Source: Stenogyne calaminthoides
Lineage: Eukaryota > Streptophyta > Magnoliopsida > Lamiales > Lamiaceae
Length of the DNA stretch: 64,000 bases
Direction of reading: 5' to 3'
Assembly: GCA_037126765.1 (NCBI GenBank)
Contig: JBBCBC010000030.1
Location: 9,384,786-9,448,785, forward strand
Shown here: positions 10,656 to 21,683 of the stretch, piece after piece
How the letters are laid out: the number at the start of each line of letters is the position of its first letter
Numbering within the stretch: the first letter of the stretch is position 1
Notes under the pieces: generated by a model
Seen by the model: only the letters and a program-made list of their open reading frames with translations
Told to the model about the DNA's origin: nothing
Database searches by the model: none
Translations under genes and position numbers: made by a program

Positions 10656-11032
10656 TTACCTTAATGCTAAAAAGAATTTAAACAGAATTACGAGTAATTG
10701 GCCTTTGAAGCCCAAGCCCAATTCGAAATCCAAATGTATTTTGGACTTTGAAAAAAGTAGTACGTAGGGGTGGCCCAGTGGATGTGTACCGATAATAGTG
10801 CGTCACGCACACAATCGCGTGTTGGGAATCTTTTTCCCTTTTTTTTTTTTTTTTTTTTACGCTTACGCCCAAATCCATTTGCATCAACCAACCAACAAGT
10901 TTAATCCTGATTAAAGAATCTCTTTTTCCCATTCAACTCACGTGAAATCCAGTTTTTTTTCCACTCGTTTTTTTCCCCAAAATCGGAGAATCCATTCAAT
11001 TTTGATTTTCCTTTTCGGTGTGCTGATCGGAA
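10656..11032 (+). promoter_or_regulatory. Upstream region and leader of the ILR3-type gene
   Basis: This stretch holds a poly-T tract at about 10,837-10,858 and a canonical G-box CACGTG at 10,939-10,944, about 90 bp before the start codon. Subgroup IVc bHLH factors such as ILR3 are known to bind E-box/G-box sites, so self- or cross-regulation within the bHLH network is possible but only inferred. No clear TATA box was chosen. Confidence 0.45.
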
Positions 11033-14000
11033 ATGGTTTCCCCTGAAAACACCAATTGGTTGTACGATTACGGGTTCGAGGATATCACTGTCCCCGATGG
11101 TAATTTCGCTGCTGCTCAGAATCCGGGTTTTTCTTGGCCCGTTCAAGCGTTGAATGGCTCGTCAAACGCCAGGTACTGTTTTTGATACTTCTGTTTGAGT
11201 GTGATTTTCGGACTTTATGTTATGAACTCGTTATTGGAATTAATGGTGCTGAATCAGTTGTTTCTCAGGTCAAATTTCTCATTTTTGTTGGTACTTAGTC
11301 TTTGTGGTCTTTAAATTTTGGGATAAGATACTTTGGTATCATGATATTTTGTTATTTGTTTGATTTTATGTTAAATTCATTTCCTGTTTTTAGTTTCATT
11401 TGGTGCCTTGATATTTTTTTTATTTTTTATTTTGTGCGGGAAATAATTTAGATATTGGTTAATCCGGTTAATCCTCTTAGCTTTCCGGATGGCTTGACTC
11501 TCAACCATGAGTTATCTTAGAATCTCAATTTAATTGCTGAAAGGGGCTTCAAAAATTATACTGGTTTTTTAAGAGGCAGATTCCCCAAGTCTAATGGTAG
11601 CAGAAACTCTGTTTCTAAACTGAGAATTAGAAAACTGTCGTTTCCAAAGCCTCCTTCATTGTTGCCAGTACCATATCCAAGTCCGTTCTTGAAGGTTGTT
11701 GCCCACCAATTTTGCCAACTTCGAGATCAGCCCTTTGTTTCTCACTCAAGTTAGCTATCATCACTAGACAACTAGAATACGACTCTAAAAACTCGCCTGC
11801 TCCCGTGTTCATCACCAACTTCCCATAAGATTTGGCGTAGAGCATAATTTAATATTCTTCACCATCACAACTATCTCCTACAAATGGCAAGGCCCCATGT
11901 TTTGTGCCGATTTTCCACTTTATGCTTTTCATTATTCTCAGAGTGATACAAGTTCTGGCACAGTTTTTTATTTACTTTTGTTCACACCGTATAATTGAGT
12001 CAAGTGAAACAATTGACTGTTGATTAGGGTATGATCCAAATTGTGTGAGGCGTTCTTTTAGTGGATTTAGTGTCTGTTAAGTTTTACCATAGTTAATATT
12101 TGAAGTGAATAATAATACTACTCTAGCTATTGTGCCTTTCTCATTCTATTATTTCAGAAAGATACATTTTTGTGTTTTTATATAATGAAATTACAAACAA
12201 TCTGTTGATTGGAAGGATTTTTTAATCTTTTGTGTGTTTTGTTGTGCTATTGATATATAGTCATGTTTGTAGGATACTAGCTATTAGAATCTCCAGACCT
12301 GTCTACCTTCTCTCTGCAGTTACCACTGTACTTAGCCTTATATGCTAAAATTTGTTGCAGTTTTGAGCATGAGTAAATTGTTTTTGGAAGGCTTAGAGCA
12401 TAGAAATTACTGTGAGAATGATTTCACCATGGTTATGACCATATAATCATATGCTATAAGAAGATTGAAATTGGGTCTTTCTTGATAATCATATGTGGCA
12501 ATCCATATTAGTCATGAGGACTTGGATAGGTTTTTGGATAAGATTTTCCATCGTGAATATATGTACTGCCATTTATATTTCCTTAATTGCTGATACGCTG
12601 CATTATGAAAAATGCACTTAAGTCGTTTCATACAAGTCTAGCTATGATTTTCTATGAAAAACTTTATTTTGTCTGTCTCGAGGTTCTTGGGGTACATTCT
12701 CCAAGGGTCTTCTTGGCATTATGTTTTCTAGTAATGTCCTAGCATACTTTTCTGGTAATGCTCCCCATGATTGCCAGTACCTACGGAGTGGGTAATACTT
12801 TTGAGTTAATACTCTTCAGATATGAGTTTTCCGTTAAGATTTAAGACCTATTTTCTATTATGTTATTGTTTCTCATGTATGAATATTCAGAAAATTGCAA
12901 TTAGTAGTTAAGCAAATTTTATTCTTAATCAGCTCAACTTTGTCTGATTAACTAAGTGTCATTTTGGAATGTTCTGTGTGCGCGCTCCTGCATGCATGAC
13001 TGTGTGTGCTCGTGTTTCCTTTTCTTGTTCCACATACTAAAACATGAATAACACTGCTCATTTGTTATTAATTCATTTTGGTGTTTTTCTACTGGTAGCG
13101 TTGAAATTGAAGGATCGTTTGGAGAATCAGATGGGCAGAAGGAAACTGGGTCAAAAAAGCGGTATAAAGTTTTTCATTACTACTAAGTGATTGATTAGTC
13201 TGAACATTTTGTCAAACTTTTGCATTTAATCTTTTGGACTTTTAAATGCTCTACTCTAGATGAATCTATTTCTGTAAAAAAAAAGAAAAAGATGCATCGT
13301 AAATTAACTAGATAACTTTAAATGCTCTTCAACCTAATATCGATTCATCCAAACAGTACCTCATCTCATATTTTGAATCACTTCACAGAGCCAGAGCTGA
13401 GTCCTGTGCTCCTTCAAGCTCCAAAGCATGCAGGGAGAAACAACGCAGGGATAGGCTAAATGACAAGTAAGTACGTTTCATTATTTAACCTTTGCTGGTT
13501 CTCTCTTTGACCATGACATCTAGAAACTTCTGTGTCTTGTTCTTCTAGATTTATGGAATTAGGAGCTCTTCTTGAGCCTGGAAGGCCTCCCAAGACAGAT
13601 AAAGCTGCTATTTTGGTTGATGCTGTCCGTATGGTAACTCAACTAAGAGGCGAAGCTCAGAAGCTGAAAGACTCTAACTCGAATCTCCAGGACAAGATTA
13701 AAGAGCTTAAGGTAAGGCTCTTTATTTTCATTGCAATCTGTGTCACAGTCTATATGTATTTTTCTTTTATTCTTCGTGGACAAGGGTTCTTGAACATGTG
13801 GCAACGGCTGAAACAGTATTCCCGAAGTCCAATTTAACTGCTGTTTTAGAGAAAAAAAATGTTACAAAATATCTGCTGCTTTTGGTTTTCCGAGAGAAAT
13901 TAAATACTCCCTCCGTTCCAATTTAACTTTCGTTTGGAGAAACAATTTTGTTCCAAAATATCTGTCGCTTTTGGTTTTCCAAGATAAATTAATTATTTTT

Positions 14001-14603
14001 TTCCAACTTTGCCCTCTTCTTGAACTTTGTGATATGTCCATTTATTGAGATACAAGAATGAATGTAAAAGGGTATATTAGTCCTTTTATACATTTAGTCA
14101 TGGATATTGAAACGGAGAGAGTACTATTTTCCAACTTTGCTCTCTTCTTAATTTTTATGATAAATGACCATAAAAATGATTCACTGATAATCTGTAAAAG
14201 GGTATACTAGTTCTTTTATACATTTAGTCATGGATATTAAATGACTTTCTTAATCTGTGAAAACCCAAAAAGCGATAGTTAAATTGAAATGGAGTGACTA
14301 ATACTGAAAGCTCTGGTTGTTTAATGGTATTTGTAGGCTGAGAAAAACGAGCTTCGTGATGAGAAGCAAAGGCTGAAGGCTGAGAAGGAGAAGATGGAGC
14401 AGCAGCTGAAGACGATGACTGCTCCCCAACCCAGCTTTTTACCGACTCCTCAGACCATGCCGGCTGCATTTGCCCAAGGACAACCTGGCGGCAACAAATT
14501 GGTGCCCATCATCAGCTACCCAGGCGTCGCCATGTGGCAATTCATGCCACCAGCTGCCGTTGATACGTCTCAGGACCATGTGTTGCGCCCACCCGTTGCC
14601 TAA
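11033..14603 (+). CDS. ILR3: bHLH transcription factor, ILR3/bHLH105 type (complete, 5 exons)
   Basis: Exons are 11033-11172, 13099-13161, 13389-13466, 13549-13711 and 14337-14603, all with GT-AG borders and matching phases. They give 236 residues, against about 234 for Arabidopsis ILR3. The start MVSPENTNW is the family N-terminus. The bHLH domain spans roughly residues 80-130: basic KACREKQRRDRLNDKF, then KTDKAAILVDAVRMV and QLRGEAQKLKDSN. A Lys/Glu-rich coiled coil follows (about 130-185), then the conserved tail ISYPGVAMWQFMPPA and DHVLRPPVA. ILR3 is a nuclear subgroup IVc factor that works with bHLH104/bHLH115 and PYE in iron-deficiency responses and is a target of BRUTUS-type E3 ligases (family knowledge). 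Intron 1 is 1.9 kb and holds an odd antisense frame; intron 4 carries nested Stowaway MITEs. bHLH115 is the main alternative name. Confidence 0.95.
11627..11845 (-). pseudogene. Antisense protein-like fragment inside ILR3 intron 1
   Basis: A 72-residue minus-strand frame starts MLYAKSYGKLVMNTGAGEFL and later reads LSEKQRADLEVGKIGGQQPS. Its amino-acid composition is unusually protein-like and its codon use less AT-rich than the surrounding intron. I do not recognise the family and see no second exon or clear domain. It may be a retroposed gene fragment or chance. Confidence 0.3.
13819..14298. mobile_element. Outer Stowaway-type MITE in ILR3 intron 4
   Basis: Left end TTCCCGAAGTCCAATTTAAC and right end (reverse complement) beginning CACTCCATTTCAATTTAAC are diverged Stowaway TIRs flanked by TA (13,817-13,818 and 14,299-14,300). 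Internal phrases such as AAAATATCTGCTGCTTTTGG and TCTTTTATACATTTAGTCAT are repeated in a second copy lodged inside it. It lies wholly within the intron between exons 4 and 5. Confidence 0.75.
13907..14121. mobile_element. Inner Stowaway MITE nested in a copy of the same family
   Basis: It starts CTCCCTCCGTTCCAATTTAA and ends with TTGAAACGGAGAGAG, with TA on each side (13,905-13,906 and 14,122-14,123). Both features are diagnostic for Stowaway (Tc1/mariner-type) MITEs. Its interior is colinear with the two halves of the surrounding element, so one family member inserted into another at a TA. Confidence 0.85.
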
Positions 14604-14796
14604 GATGGGAGACGAGCTAAACACGTGGTTTGTTGTGGTTTAATTGTTGGTGTATGCTCTTTGATTGACTGTTATTTTCTTGTTATAACTGTCTAACTTG
14701 GATCTCTGGTGGATTATTATTGAGACCAGTTGTGATTGTTGGACTTAATTGTAGTGAAGTGAAGTTTATGCTGGTTGTTTGGTATGTGTAAATTGT

Positions 14797-14802
14797 AATA
14801 AA
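14797..14802 (+). terminator. Candidate poly(A) signal for the ILR3-type gene
   Basis: A consensus AATAAA lies about 195 bp after the stop codon, in T-rich 3' flank. Plant poly(A) signals are loose, so the actual cleavage site is unknown. Confidence 0.4.
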
Positions 14803-15960
14803 TTTTGTCTGCCTAGTGTTTGGGGTTGTTCCTATGTTCTTGGCCTTGCATACTCAAATACATGAGTGTCCTCAAGGGGCACTTCAGGCTCAATAGATAT
14901 TAGTAAAATATCAGCACTCATGAAAAAAATTTGATTGTCATCTGATTGTGATATGGGTCATGTGGTTGCCAAATTTTGTTTTTAATTGTGATTCATATTT
15001 TAATAATATTAAAAATAGTAATAATAATAGAATCTGCATTCATCATTCAAATTATTGTTACGATTTTACACCTACAAACATAGACAAAAAGCACTAGGAC
15101 AAATTAAAATGAAGATATATTCATATATAGTATGTGTAATGTTAAATGAGTTGTGAGAAGATTAGATTAAATATTCATGAGTCTGGTTTCTTTTACACCA
15201 GTGCAACTGGGCACACGAGTTAAAGGGATACCAATTTTGATTGCAAAGCGGCATTAATTTTAATTGAAACGTGTAACTTACACAGTTTAAGATAATATAG
15301 TTGAACGTGATACTAGATTTTGTTGAAAACGTGAATAAAACGTGGCAAGTGCACGGGTCTAAAATTCATGCACCAGGTGCATATGAGACTTGACGAATAT
15401 CTACCACTTACCAGTTACCACTCATTTGGTTTAAGAAAAGTTATGCGTCTTCCGTCTCACAAATATAAGTTTGCTATCTATTTTTATACATCCCATAAAA
15501 ATAGATTTGTTACAATATTTTAAGATATCATTAAATGTTCATTTTCATCTTTTGTCTCTATTTAATGCATCTTATTACTAGTAATTGTGTTGGTGGTTGT
15601 TGATTGATTTGTTCCATACTTTTTGGATGGGCTTCTTAGTGTGGAAAGTGTACTCTACTGGGTATTGTTATTTTGTAACGATGTTGATGGTGCTTCAAGT
15701 GAGCGATTCTCCACTCCCTCACTATTGGGATTGGGTAGTTTATTGGAATCTTTCAAAACTCTTGCTCCTTGATGTATGAAATTTTGAGCTTGGATTTGTT
15801 TAAGCTTTGATCTAAAAATAAAAAAAATCAAAGCAAAACAAAAAGTTTAATGTTCTAAATATAATAACTTTAATTTCTAACTCTACGTGAAAAAACAAAT
15901 TATAAGTCTATCTTTATGTTAGGAAGGGAGTAGTAATTAATGACTTTTTGTGCGTATCTC
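14803..15960. other. Intergenic DNA between ILR3 and the retroposon
   Basis: No gene is supported. Around 15,320-15,390 there are GTGCACGGG and GCACCAGGTGCA phrases shared with small TGCACC-ended repeats elsewhere. At about 15,450 (CTTCCGTCTCACAAATATAA) and 15,900-15,935 (AAATTATAAGTCTATCTTTA, then GGAAGGGAGTAG) there are inverted, Stowaway-like ends of a possible decayed element of about 490 bp. A 64-residue open frame at 15,585 has no recognisable similarity. Confidence 0.35.
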
Positions 15961-16110
15961 ATGTGGATGAATCGCACAATGAATGAGAGAGTGTTCCATT
16001 AGACCATGTATCTATGCGTGCAAACTCAATTGAATATTGAAAAACACATTTTTCGAAAAATAGAAAATTGCTGGTTCCGACAATTGAGGATGACAAAAAG
16101 ACGATGATCA

Positions 16111-16823
16111 TTACTGCTTCAACAGTCCACAAACCCTCTCTCACTAAGCTGCTTCCCCTTTGCTACCTTCCACTGCTACCGTCCGTCTTCCACTACCATC
16201 TTTCTTGTGCTGATGTGGTGACTGCAGCCGCGCCACCCATCTTTCCCTCTCGCCACCGGAGCTTTCGTAGGCAGGAGGTTCTTCGTCATTTGTTTTGCGG
16301 TCCGAGGGGTTGATCTTTCCCACCGGAGTCACGGTGACCGGTAAGTGGATCGACCCGTTAGGATCTTTTTCTTTCTGTACAGTATGTTAGTTTCTTCTGT
16401 AATATTTGATTTGTTGTTTTCACTCCCCTCTAGATTTTTAGTTCTAGTATGTCTACGTCTTGTGCGTTTTATCTTTCAGCGTTCGGTCTGTTTTGGTTTC
16501 TTTCCTTCCTATTGTGGGTTTTGTTTTTAGTTGGTTCTCTGTTTTTGTTGGCCGTTGGTGGTGTTGTTTGATATGGTAGTTTTTGGAGTCCAGTTGTCAT
16601 GGTGGCGGCCTGCGCAAGCAGTCACGGGACAACATGTGCTTTGGTCTCAGTGCTTTTATTGAAGACCCGATCGAGTTGGTTAGACTGTATTTTTTTTCTT
16701 TTGTCTCATTGCACCCATTTGTTTGGATGGTCCTAAGGCTTTCGACTTGTTTCGAGAGCTGTATACTCTTCAAAAAATTTCTTATGAATAGAAGGTCTCG
16801 TCTAAACTTTAAAAAAAAAAAAG
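16111..16823 (+). mobile_element. Poly-A-tailed retroposon with 13-bp target duplication
   Basis: Exact direct repeats AAGACGATGATCA flank it at 16,098-16,110 and 16,824-16,836, and an A-rich tail (from 16,811) directly precedes the right copy. The 5' part is C/T-rich (CTGCTTCCCCTTTGCTACC) like a LINE 5' leader. The 3' part, with CTTATGAATAGAAGGTCTCG before the tail, resembles a LINE 3' end. No long coding frame is present, so it is a LINE-mobilised non-autonomous or internally deleted retroposon rather than a processed copy of a gene I recognise. Confidence 0.8.
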
Positions 16824-17089
16824 AAGACGATGATCAAATTGGTATATAGTTTGTATTTGTGGTTTGTCAAGAATTTGGCCGGAAGCAAAACGAAGAGAAT
16901 ATGAAAATTTAAAATCGCGATAAATAGTAATTTCTCTCCTTAAAAAAGGGATTACCACAGTGCCAAACATCCCTAAACTGGAAAGCTTCAGTACTTTTTG
17001 TCGATTCCTATCAGCAAAATCCATATTTTTATGAGGCTTCTATTTTCTCCCTTGTCTCTATTTTCCTAACAGTTAGAGCTCAAGCAAAA

Positions 17090-18061
17090 ATGGCTTCAAA
17101 ATTCCAAATCCCCATCCAAACATTCAAATTATCAAATCCTTTACACAGCTTCCAACAATCAGCCACTCTTTCATTATCTTTTTCAAATATCAAACCCCAC
17201 CCTGCATCAAGAATCTCACTTTCATGTCCAAAATGCAGTCTCCAATCTCCCAAACCATCCGCCACAAAAGAAGAAGCAATTCTCCAAGCCAAGACCTCAC
17301 TCTCATCCACCTTAGAGAAGCCCCTCAACAACCCAAAACTCGCCGGAAGCTCAAGAAAGTAAAGCAGCCCAGATTCCGGGTTGAAATTCCGGTGACAGAT
17401 GATTCGCCATCTTCGCTCTCTCAGTTGGCCCTCCAAGTGTTTGGTGAAATGCCAATGAGAAGAAAAGGCGCACAAGTCAAGATTCTTATATATTGGCCTG
17501 ATCAAAACTTAACTCAGGCCGCAATTACGGCCTTTGATTCTCATTCTTTAGAAAATTTGGTCCAAAACGTTGATGTATCATCAGTTCTTGATCAGAGTTT
17601 CAGAACTGTGAACTCTGCTGATGGTGTGGTGTTTTTTTGCGCTGAGGGCTTCTCAATTGGCGGCTATGAAGACAGTTTGTGACAGTTTGTATCCTAGGCC
17701 GGTGGTGATTTTCAATCCCATGTGGGGTTTTGAGGAGGAGGCTGAGTTTGGAGAGCTGAGTCGATTTGTGGGGTCGTTTGATGTGGTGTATTCGTTCATG
17801 GGATTGGAGGTTAGAGGAGTTTTTAGCAAGAGAAATGGTGTGATCTTTAAGTGTGTGAAAGATGGGGTTGTGAGTGGTGAGAATTGGAATGTTTTGGTTG
17901 AAGAAGGAGGGGAATTGAGAGTTGTTTCGAGGTTCAAAGCACGCCCATCGATCACAGAAGTCGAAAATGTTTTGTACAATCTCATGGCTGTTAATTCTCC
18001 AGTCACCAAGTCTGCTAAGTTCTTGAAAGATTTGGTTTCAAATGTAACTGGGAAGAAGTAA
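17090..18061 (+). pseudogene. DUF1995 chloroplast-type protein gene with two compensating frameshifts
   Basis: A single-exon gene that would encode about 323 residues. The start MASKFQIPIQTFKL is followed by a Ser/Phe-rich, acid-poor N-terminus typical of a plastid transit peptide. The DUF1995-type body then has ILQAKTSLSSTLEKPLNNPK, FRVEIPVTDDSP, DSLYPRPVVIFNPMW and VENVLYNLMAVNSP. It ends SAKFLKDLVSNVTGKK. Near 17,345-17,348 one base is missing, so the first frame stops at 17,362 (SSRK). Near 17,646-17,648 one G is extra, returning to the first frame. The 285 bp between remain coding without stops in the +1-shifted phase. Either recent indels have killed the gene or these are sequencing errors. 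DUF1995 members include LPA3 (photosystem II accumulation); this one looks nearer the uncharacterised single-domain plastid group. Role unknown. Confidence 0.8.
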
Positions 18062-18514
18062 ATGGTATTGAGGAGAATGAGAATTTATGTTGATATGCAT
18101 CTTGATTCTACTTATTTGCAGAGATGTTTATACAATCTTTTTGATGAAAATTGTATATTGAAATGTTTGTTTGATAACTTGCATTATTGTCCCTGCTGTA
18201 TGCATCATCTCTTCTAGGAAATGCATTAAACTTGGATTCATACAACATTGTCTTATACCTTGCATTTTGAAGATTGGTATACATTGAAGAACATAATATA
18301 AGTTGGGATATATTCATAGAGATCAAGATAAATTAGTTATTCCTTGGAAAAAATCAAGCATTATATATAATTTGGGATATAGTCAAGAACTCAGAATTAA
18401 GGAACAGTTCCCAAAATTTGAAGGTTGTCATCTCTATGCTCATGAAGAACTCTCCTTGTATATACTTATCTCTGATTCACAGGTGTAAAAAGAACCTCAA
18501 AGAATGAATTCTTT
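18062..18514. other. Convergent 3' flanks of the DUF1995 and GAUT12 genes
   Basis: The two genes converge with about 450 bp between their stop codons. The space is AT-rich and presumably holds both 3' untranslated regions. A short open frame at 18,303 has no recognisable similarity. Confidence 0.5.
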
Positions 18515-21500
18515 CTAGGATGCTCTAATGTGACAGCTCTTTATAAATCTATCAGAAAAGTTAAGATAGTTGGTCCATAAAGGCCGGAGCTGTGGAAATG
18601 CTATATCAAGCCAAGGCTTTGCTCGACCATTGAAGTGGACGACCCCAGCGCTTTCAGCATCTGCAATGGTGGTGTTATCCTGGTATCCCAGTCCTAGCAT
18701 GTGCCAAAACGGATTGATGACATGGACATGTCCGTGGAAAGCTATTAAACCTGGAGGTAAGGTCCCTAGCTGCCATAAACTTAGATCTGATTTCAGATTC
18801 TGCATATGAAAACGAGATATCATTAGAGCATTTGTAAGAGTTAAATGTTTAATAATAAAGAATAGTGTTTCCTAATGTTGATCAGATGGTTACCTCTTCA
18901 AGCCAGTAGTGGTACGTTTGGCTTATATTTGTTTTCCTCCATGCTTCTAGATCGAATATATTCATGCCATAGGCCCATGCACATTCATTAGGATCGAAGT
19001 TCTTTGAAATCAGAGGATGAGAAAAGTTTAGATAGCTTTTGAGCCTCTTGGACATCACGTACTTATCGTCTCCTCTACACGTTTCAACTGCTCCATTGAC
19101 TTTTCCATTCATGTCGATGTCCCAGAGAGGCGAAAGATCGGTTTGAACCACAACGTCATCATCTAGGAACACTAGTTTCGTAAGACTTGGAAACAACTGC
19201 AATAGATTGAGCAGCGTGAGGCTAGGTCTTTGGCAAATTCTAAAATGCACCAGTTACACCGTGCAATTCAAACACATTTTTAAATGGTATTAGTTGTTTT
19301 ACTAAAAAGTATTAGCAGGTCGGTACTACTACCATTTCTTGTTATCTGTCTGATTTTACTCCAAATGGTGTTATCGCTTTGCTTTTTACCACCAATACCC
19401 CTATTACATACTAACCATCCTTGTGGTCAATATTATCATCAAGTAGTAATAAATAAGGGTGTAATAGTGTTTTGATATCCTAATTAATGAAAATTTGGTC
19501 TGTGTGAAGGATAAAATCAGACAGAAAATTAGGAATAGAGGTAGTATTAGTTGTTTTCACTGAACAATAGTAGTTGTGCACCAGTTGCACAGTGCAACCG
19601 GTCTAAGATTTTTTCCATTATGTAATTGACAAGGCTTTATGAATTTGATACTCACCTCAGGCAAATTGATACGAATGTGATTCATCAACGAATTGTACTT
19701 GGGGCTGAGCGCCTGCAACTTTGCCGCAATAACTTTTGGTTTTTCGGTGTTATTAGCCACAATAGCCGACGATCCTCCCCTAAATTGCGACCTCACCTTT
19801 TGATCTTTCTCCATGGCTTCCAAAACTGGGACCTTCCCCTTTGTAAACCAATCAAAGTGGTGCAAAGCTTTAACCTCTATGATTGCAGGTGTTAAAGGAT
19901 GCAAAGAGAACCAAGCCTGCATTGGGGCATACGTCTTTCCTTCGGTGATTATATGGAGGACTACCTTTTCTGGGTGCAATGAGTTGCGAACGAGCGATGA
20001 TGCAACGACGGAGGCAGCAAGGACGTTATCTGAGGCGAGGACAAAATGAAAAAAGGAGTTATCAACGAGGGCAGGGACGAGCTCTGCTAAGGGAAGCTGA
20101 AGTCTTGCATTGGCATTAGTAGAGTGCTCGTTTGCTAGCTTTAGCTCGAGGCAATGCAGCTGTTTTGGTATGCTACTTGAGGCCACGTGGCGGTATAGGT
20201 ATTCTTGTATTTTTGCAGTTCTTGTTCTTTCTTCAAGAAATTTTACCTTTCAAAAAAGAGAAACCATTAATATTAGTCTCTCATCTTATCTTACATTGAA
20301 TATGATCAAAATTTTAGTATGAATATGAAGACATGTTAATTCATAATACCATGGATTTGAGCTTGATAGCAAAGGTCTTAGCATCGGGTCGTTCGTCCTC
20401 CACTTCTGCTACAAAATCTTCTAATGTCTGAGGAATTTTGTCTCCTGATTTTTGGTCGTTTTGATCTGCTGGTTCTTCCAGTACTTGATATATAACTTCA
20501 GGAACCTGATCATACACCAGGTAATTAATGTTTGATCTTTTCTTACATCAGTTAAGACATTCACACTGTAAAATAAGGTTGGATTTGAGAACTTGTGATG
20601 GTAACTGATAGCAAAATCTGTTCTTGATTAAACTTCAAGATCTTAACTCCAAGCTGCCAAATGCTACTTGAACATTGGCAAATAGGGGTCTATAGAAACA
20701 TCATATGAACACGAAGAATTCAGCTCAAGAAATTACTTTTGTTTCAAGACTTCTTCCCAGAATTCTTGGTCGTAATCTCTTCCCCAAACAACCTGTATTT
20801 TGATCAAGACAGGATTCTATCAGACATTATGAAAATGGGGCTTGATTGATAACATGACAGTCCGAAAATCTGATCGCAACTGAAATTTTATGTGTATTCT
20901 GGACCTTCTCTTTCTCTCTCTCTCTCTCTCTCTACCTACATACATAGTACTCCCTCCTATCCCAAATAACTGATGTTTTAGAGTAGTTTTTTGTTTCTAA
21001 TAATTTGATGTTTTAGATAATTTTTCACATTTCCCCACTTTTAATCGTATCCTAATCCTAAAAATCTCTCATAATTTTGAGTTTACCTTTATTAGTTAAT
21101 TCTCTCTTTCTTCCTTTTCTCCATAGGGTAAATCACCTCCTCATATAAATCATCTTCCTCTTTCAAATGAGAATATACTTGTCATTTAGTCCTCATTCTT
21201 AAACAAACTCTAAAACATCACTTATTTGGGATCGGAGGGAGAATATTGATTCTTGATTCCATTGATTATAGGATATTAGTGGAGTAGGTAAATAAGGATT
21301 GCAGGTTTATGTTAATATTTGCTCTGTTTAGGCAGTCGGGATCTTGTGTTGCATTTTATTTTATGATTCATGTCATGTTGATAGTATTTTATTCAGTTCT
21401 TACCTAATTACCAACTCCCAAAACATTTAAATATGCATGTGAATTCCAAACATGAAGAGATAGTATACATACCTATAGATGAACATTTGGTTTCCCCATC

Positions 21501-21683
21501 AATACTATCAACTGCAGTTAATACGAACGCAAACCGAAGAAGAAACGTGAAGAACAACAGAGCATAGAAAAGCATGCGGTATGACAATCTTCTTGATCCA
21601 ATCTTCACTTTAATGAACTCCCTAAAACCTTTTGCAGGTAGCACCGTGACATGCCTCAAGCTAGGCGATATATGCAGCTGCAT
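18515..21683 (-). CDS. GAUT12: GT8 galacturonosyltransferase, GAUT12/IRX8 type (complete, 6 exons)
   Basis: Minus-strand exons, 5' to 3': 21683-21473, 20792-20737, 20505-20350, 20246-19656, 19196-18894 and 18799-18515. All borders are GT-AG and phases agree, giving 533 residues (the GAUT12-14 clade is about 530-535). It is a type II Golgi membrane protein: short basic N-terminus, one membrane segment at about 37-58, a stem, then the GT8 domain. FLDDDVVVQTDL (metal-binding DDD at 350-352) and HFNGRAKPW (about 494-502) are the donor-binding motifs. IDGETKCSSIGCLGK, NTEKPKVIAAKLQ and FDPNECAWAYGMNIFDLEAW favour GAUT12 over GAUT13/14. GAUT12/IRX8 is needed for xylan reducing-end synthesis in secondary walls. 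Its neighbours ILR3 and ATG18F match Arabidopsis gene order. The upstream in-frame ATG at 21,731 is less likely the start, because the family begins MQLHISPSLRHVTV. Confidence 0.95.
19239..19613. mobile_element. Nested MITE in a GAUT12 intron
   Basis: The outer element has ATGCACCAGTTACACCGTGC at the left and TGCACCAGTTGCACAGTGCA at the right, with internal GGTATTAGTTGTTTTACTAA. It is split by an inner element (about 19,318-19,536). Inner ends ACTACTACCATTTC and (reverse complement) TACTACCTCTATTCC continue as the shared phrase CTGTCTGATTTTA. The whole assembly sits in the intron between exons 4 and 5. Related copies lie near 22.1, 25.7 and 27.8 kb. Confidence 0.7.
20914..20933. repeat. (CT)n microsatellite in GAUT12 intron 1
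   Basis: About ten uninterrupted CT dinucleotides lie just upstream of a Stowaway MITE in the first intron of the GAUT12-type gene. Confidence 0.9.
20950..21241. mobile_element. Stowaway-type MITE in GAUT12 intron 1
   Basis: Left end CTCCCTCCTATCCCAAATAA and right end (reverse complement) CTCCCTCCGATCCCAAATAA, extended by GTTTTAGAG on both sides, form near-perfect TIRs. TA precedes the left end; on the right the expected TA is offset by two bases. At 292 bp it fits a Stowaway (mariner-type) MITE. Confidence 0.85.

Noticed and set aside
15585..15779. 64-residue Trp/Leu-rich membrane-like open frame
   Set aside because: There is no recognisable family or start context, and it lies within what may be a decayed MITE.
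18515..21683. GAUT13 or GAUT14 identity
   Set aside because: Segments ETKCSSIG, NTEKPKVIAAK and HPLISKNFDPNECAWAYG follow GAUT12, and the neighbouring genes match the Arabidopsis GAUT12 locus.
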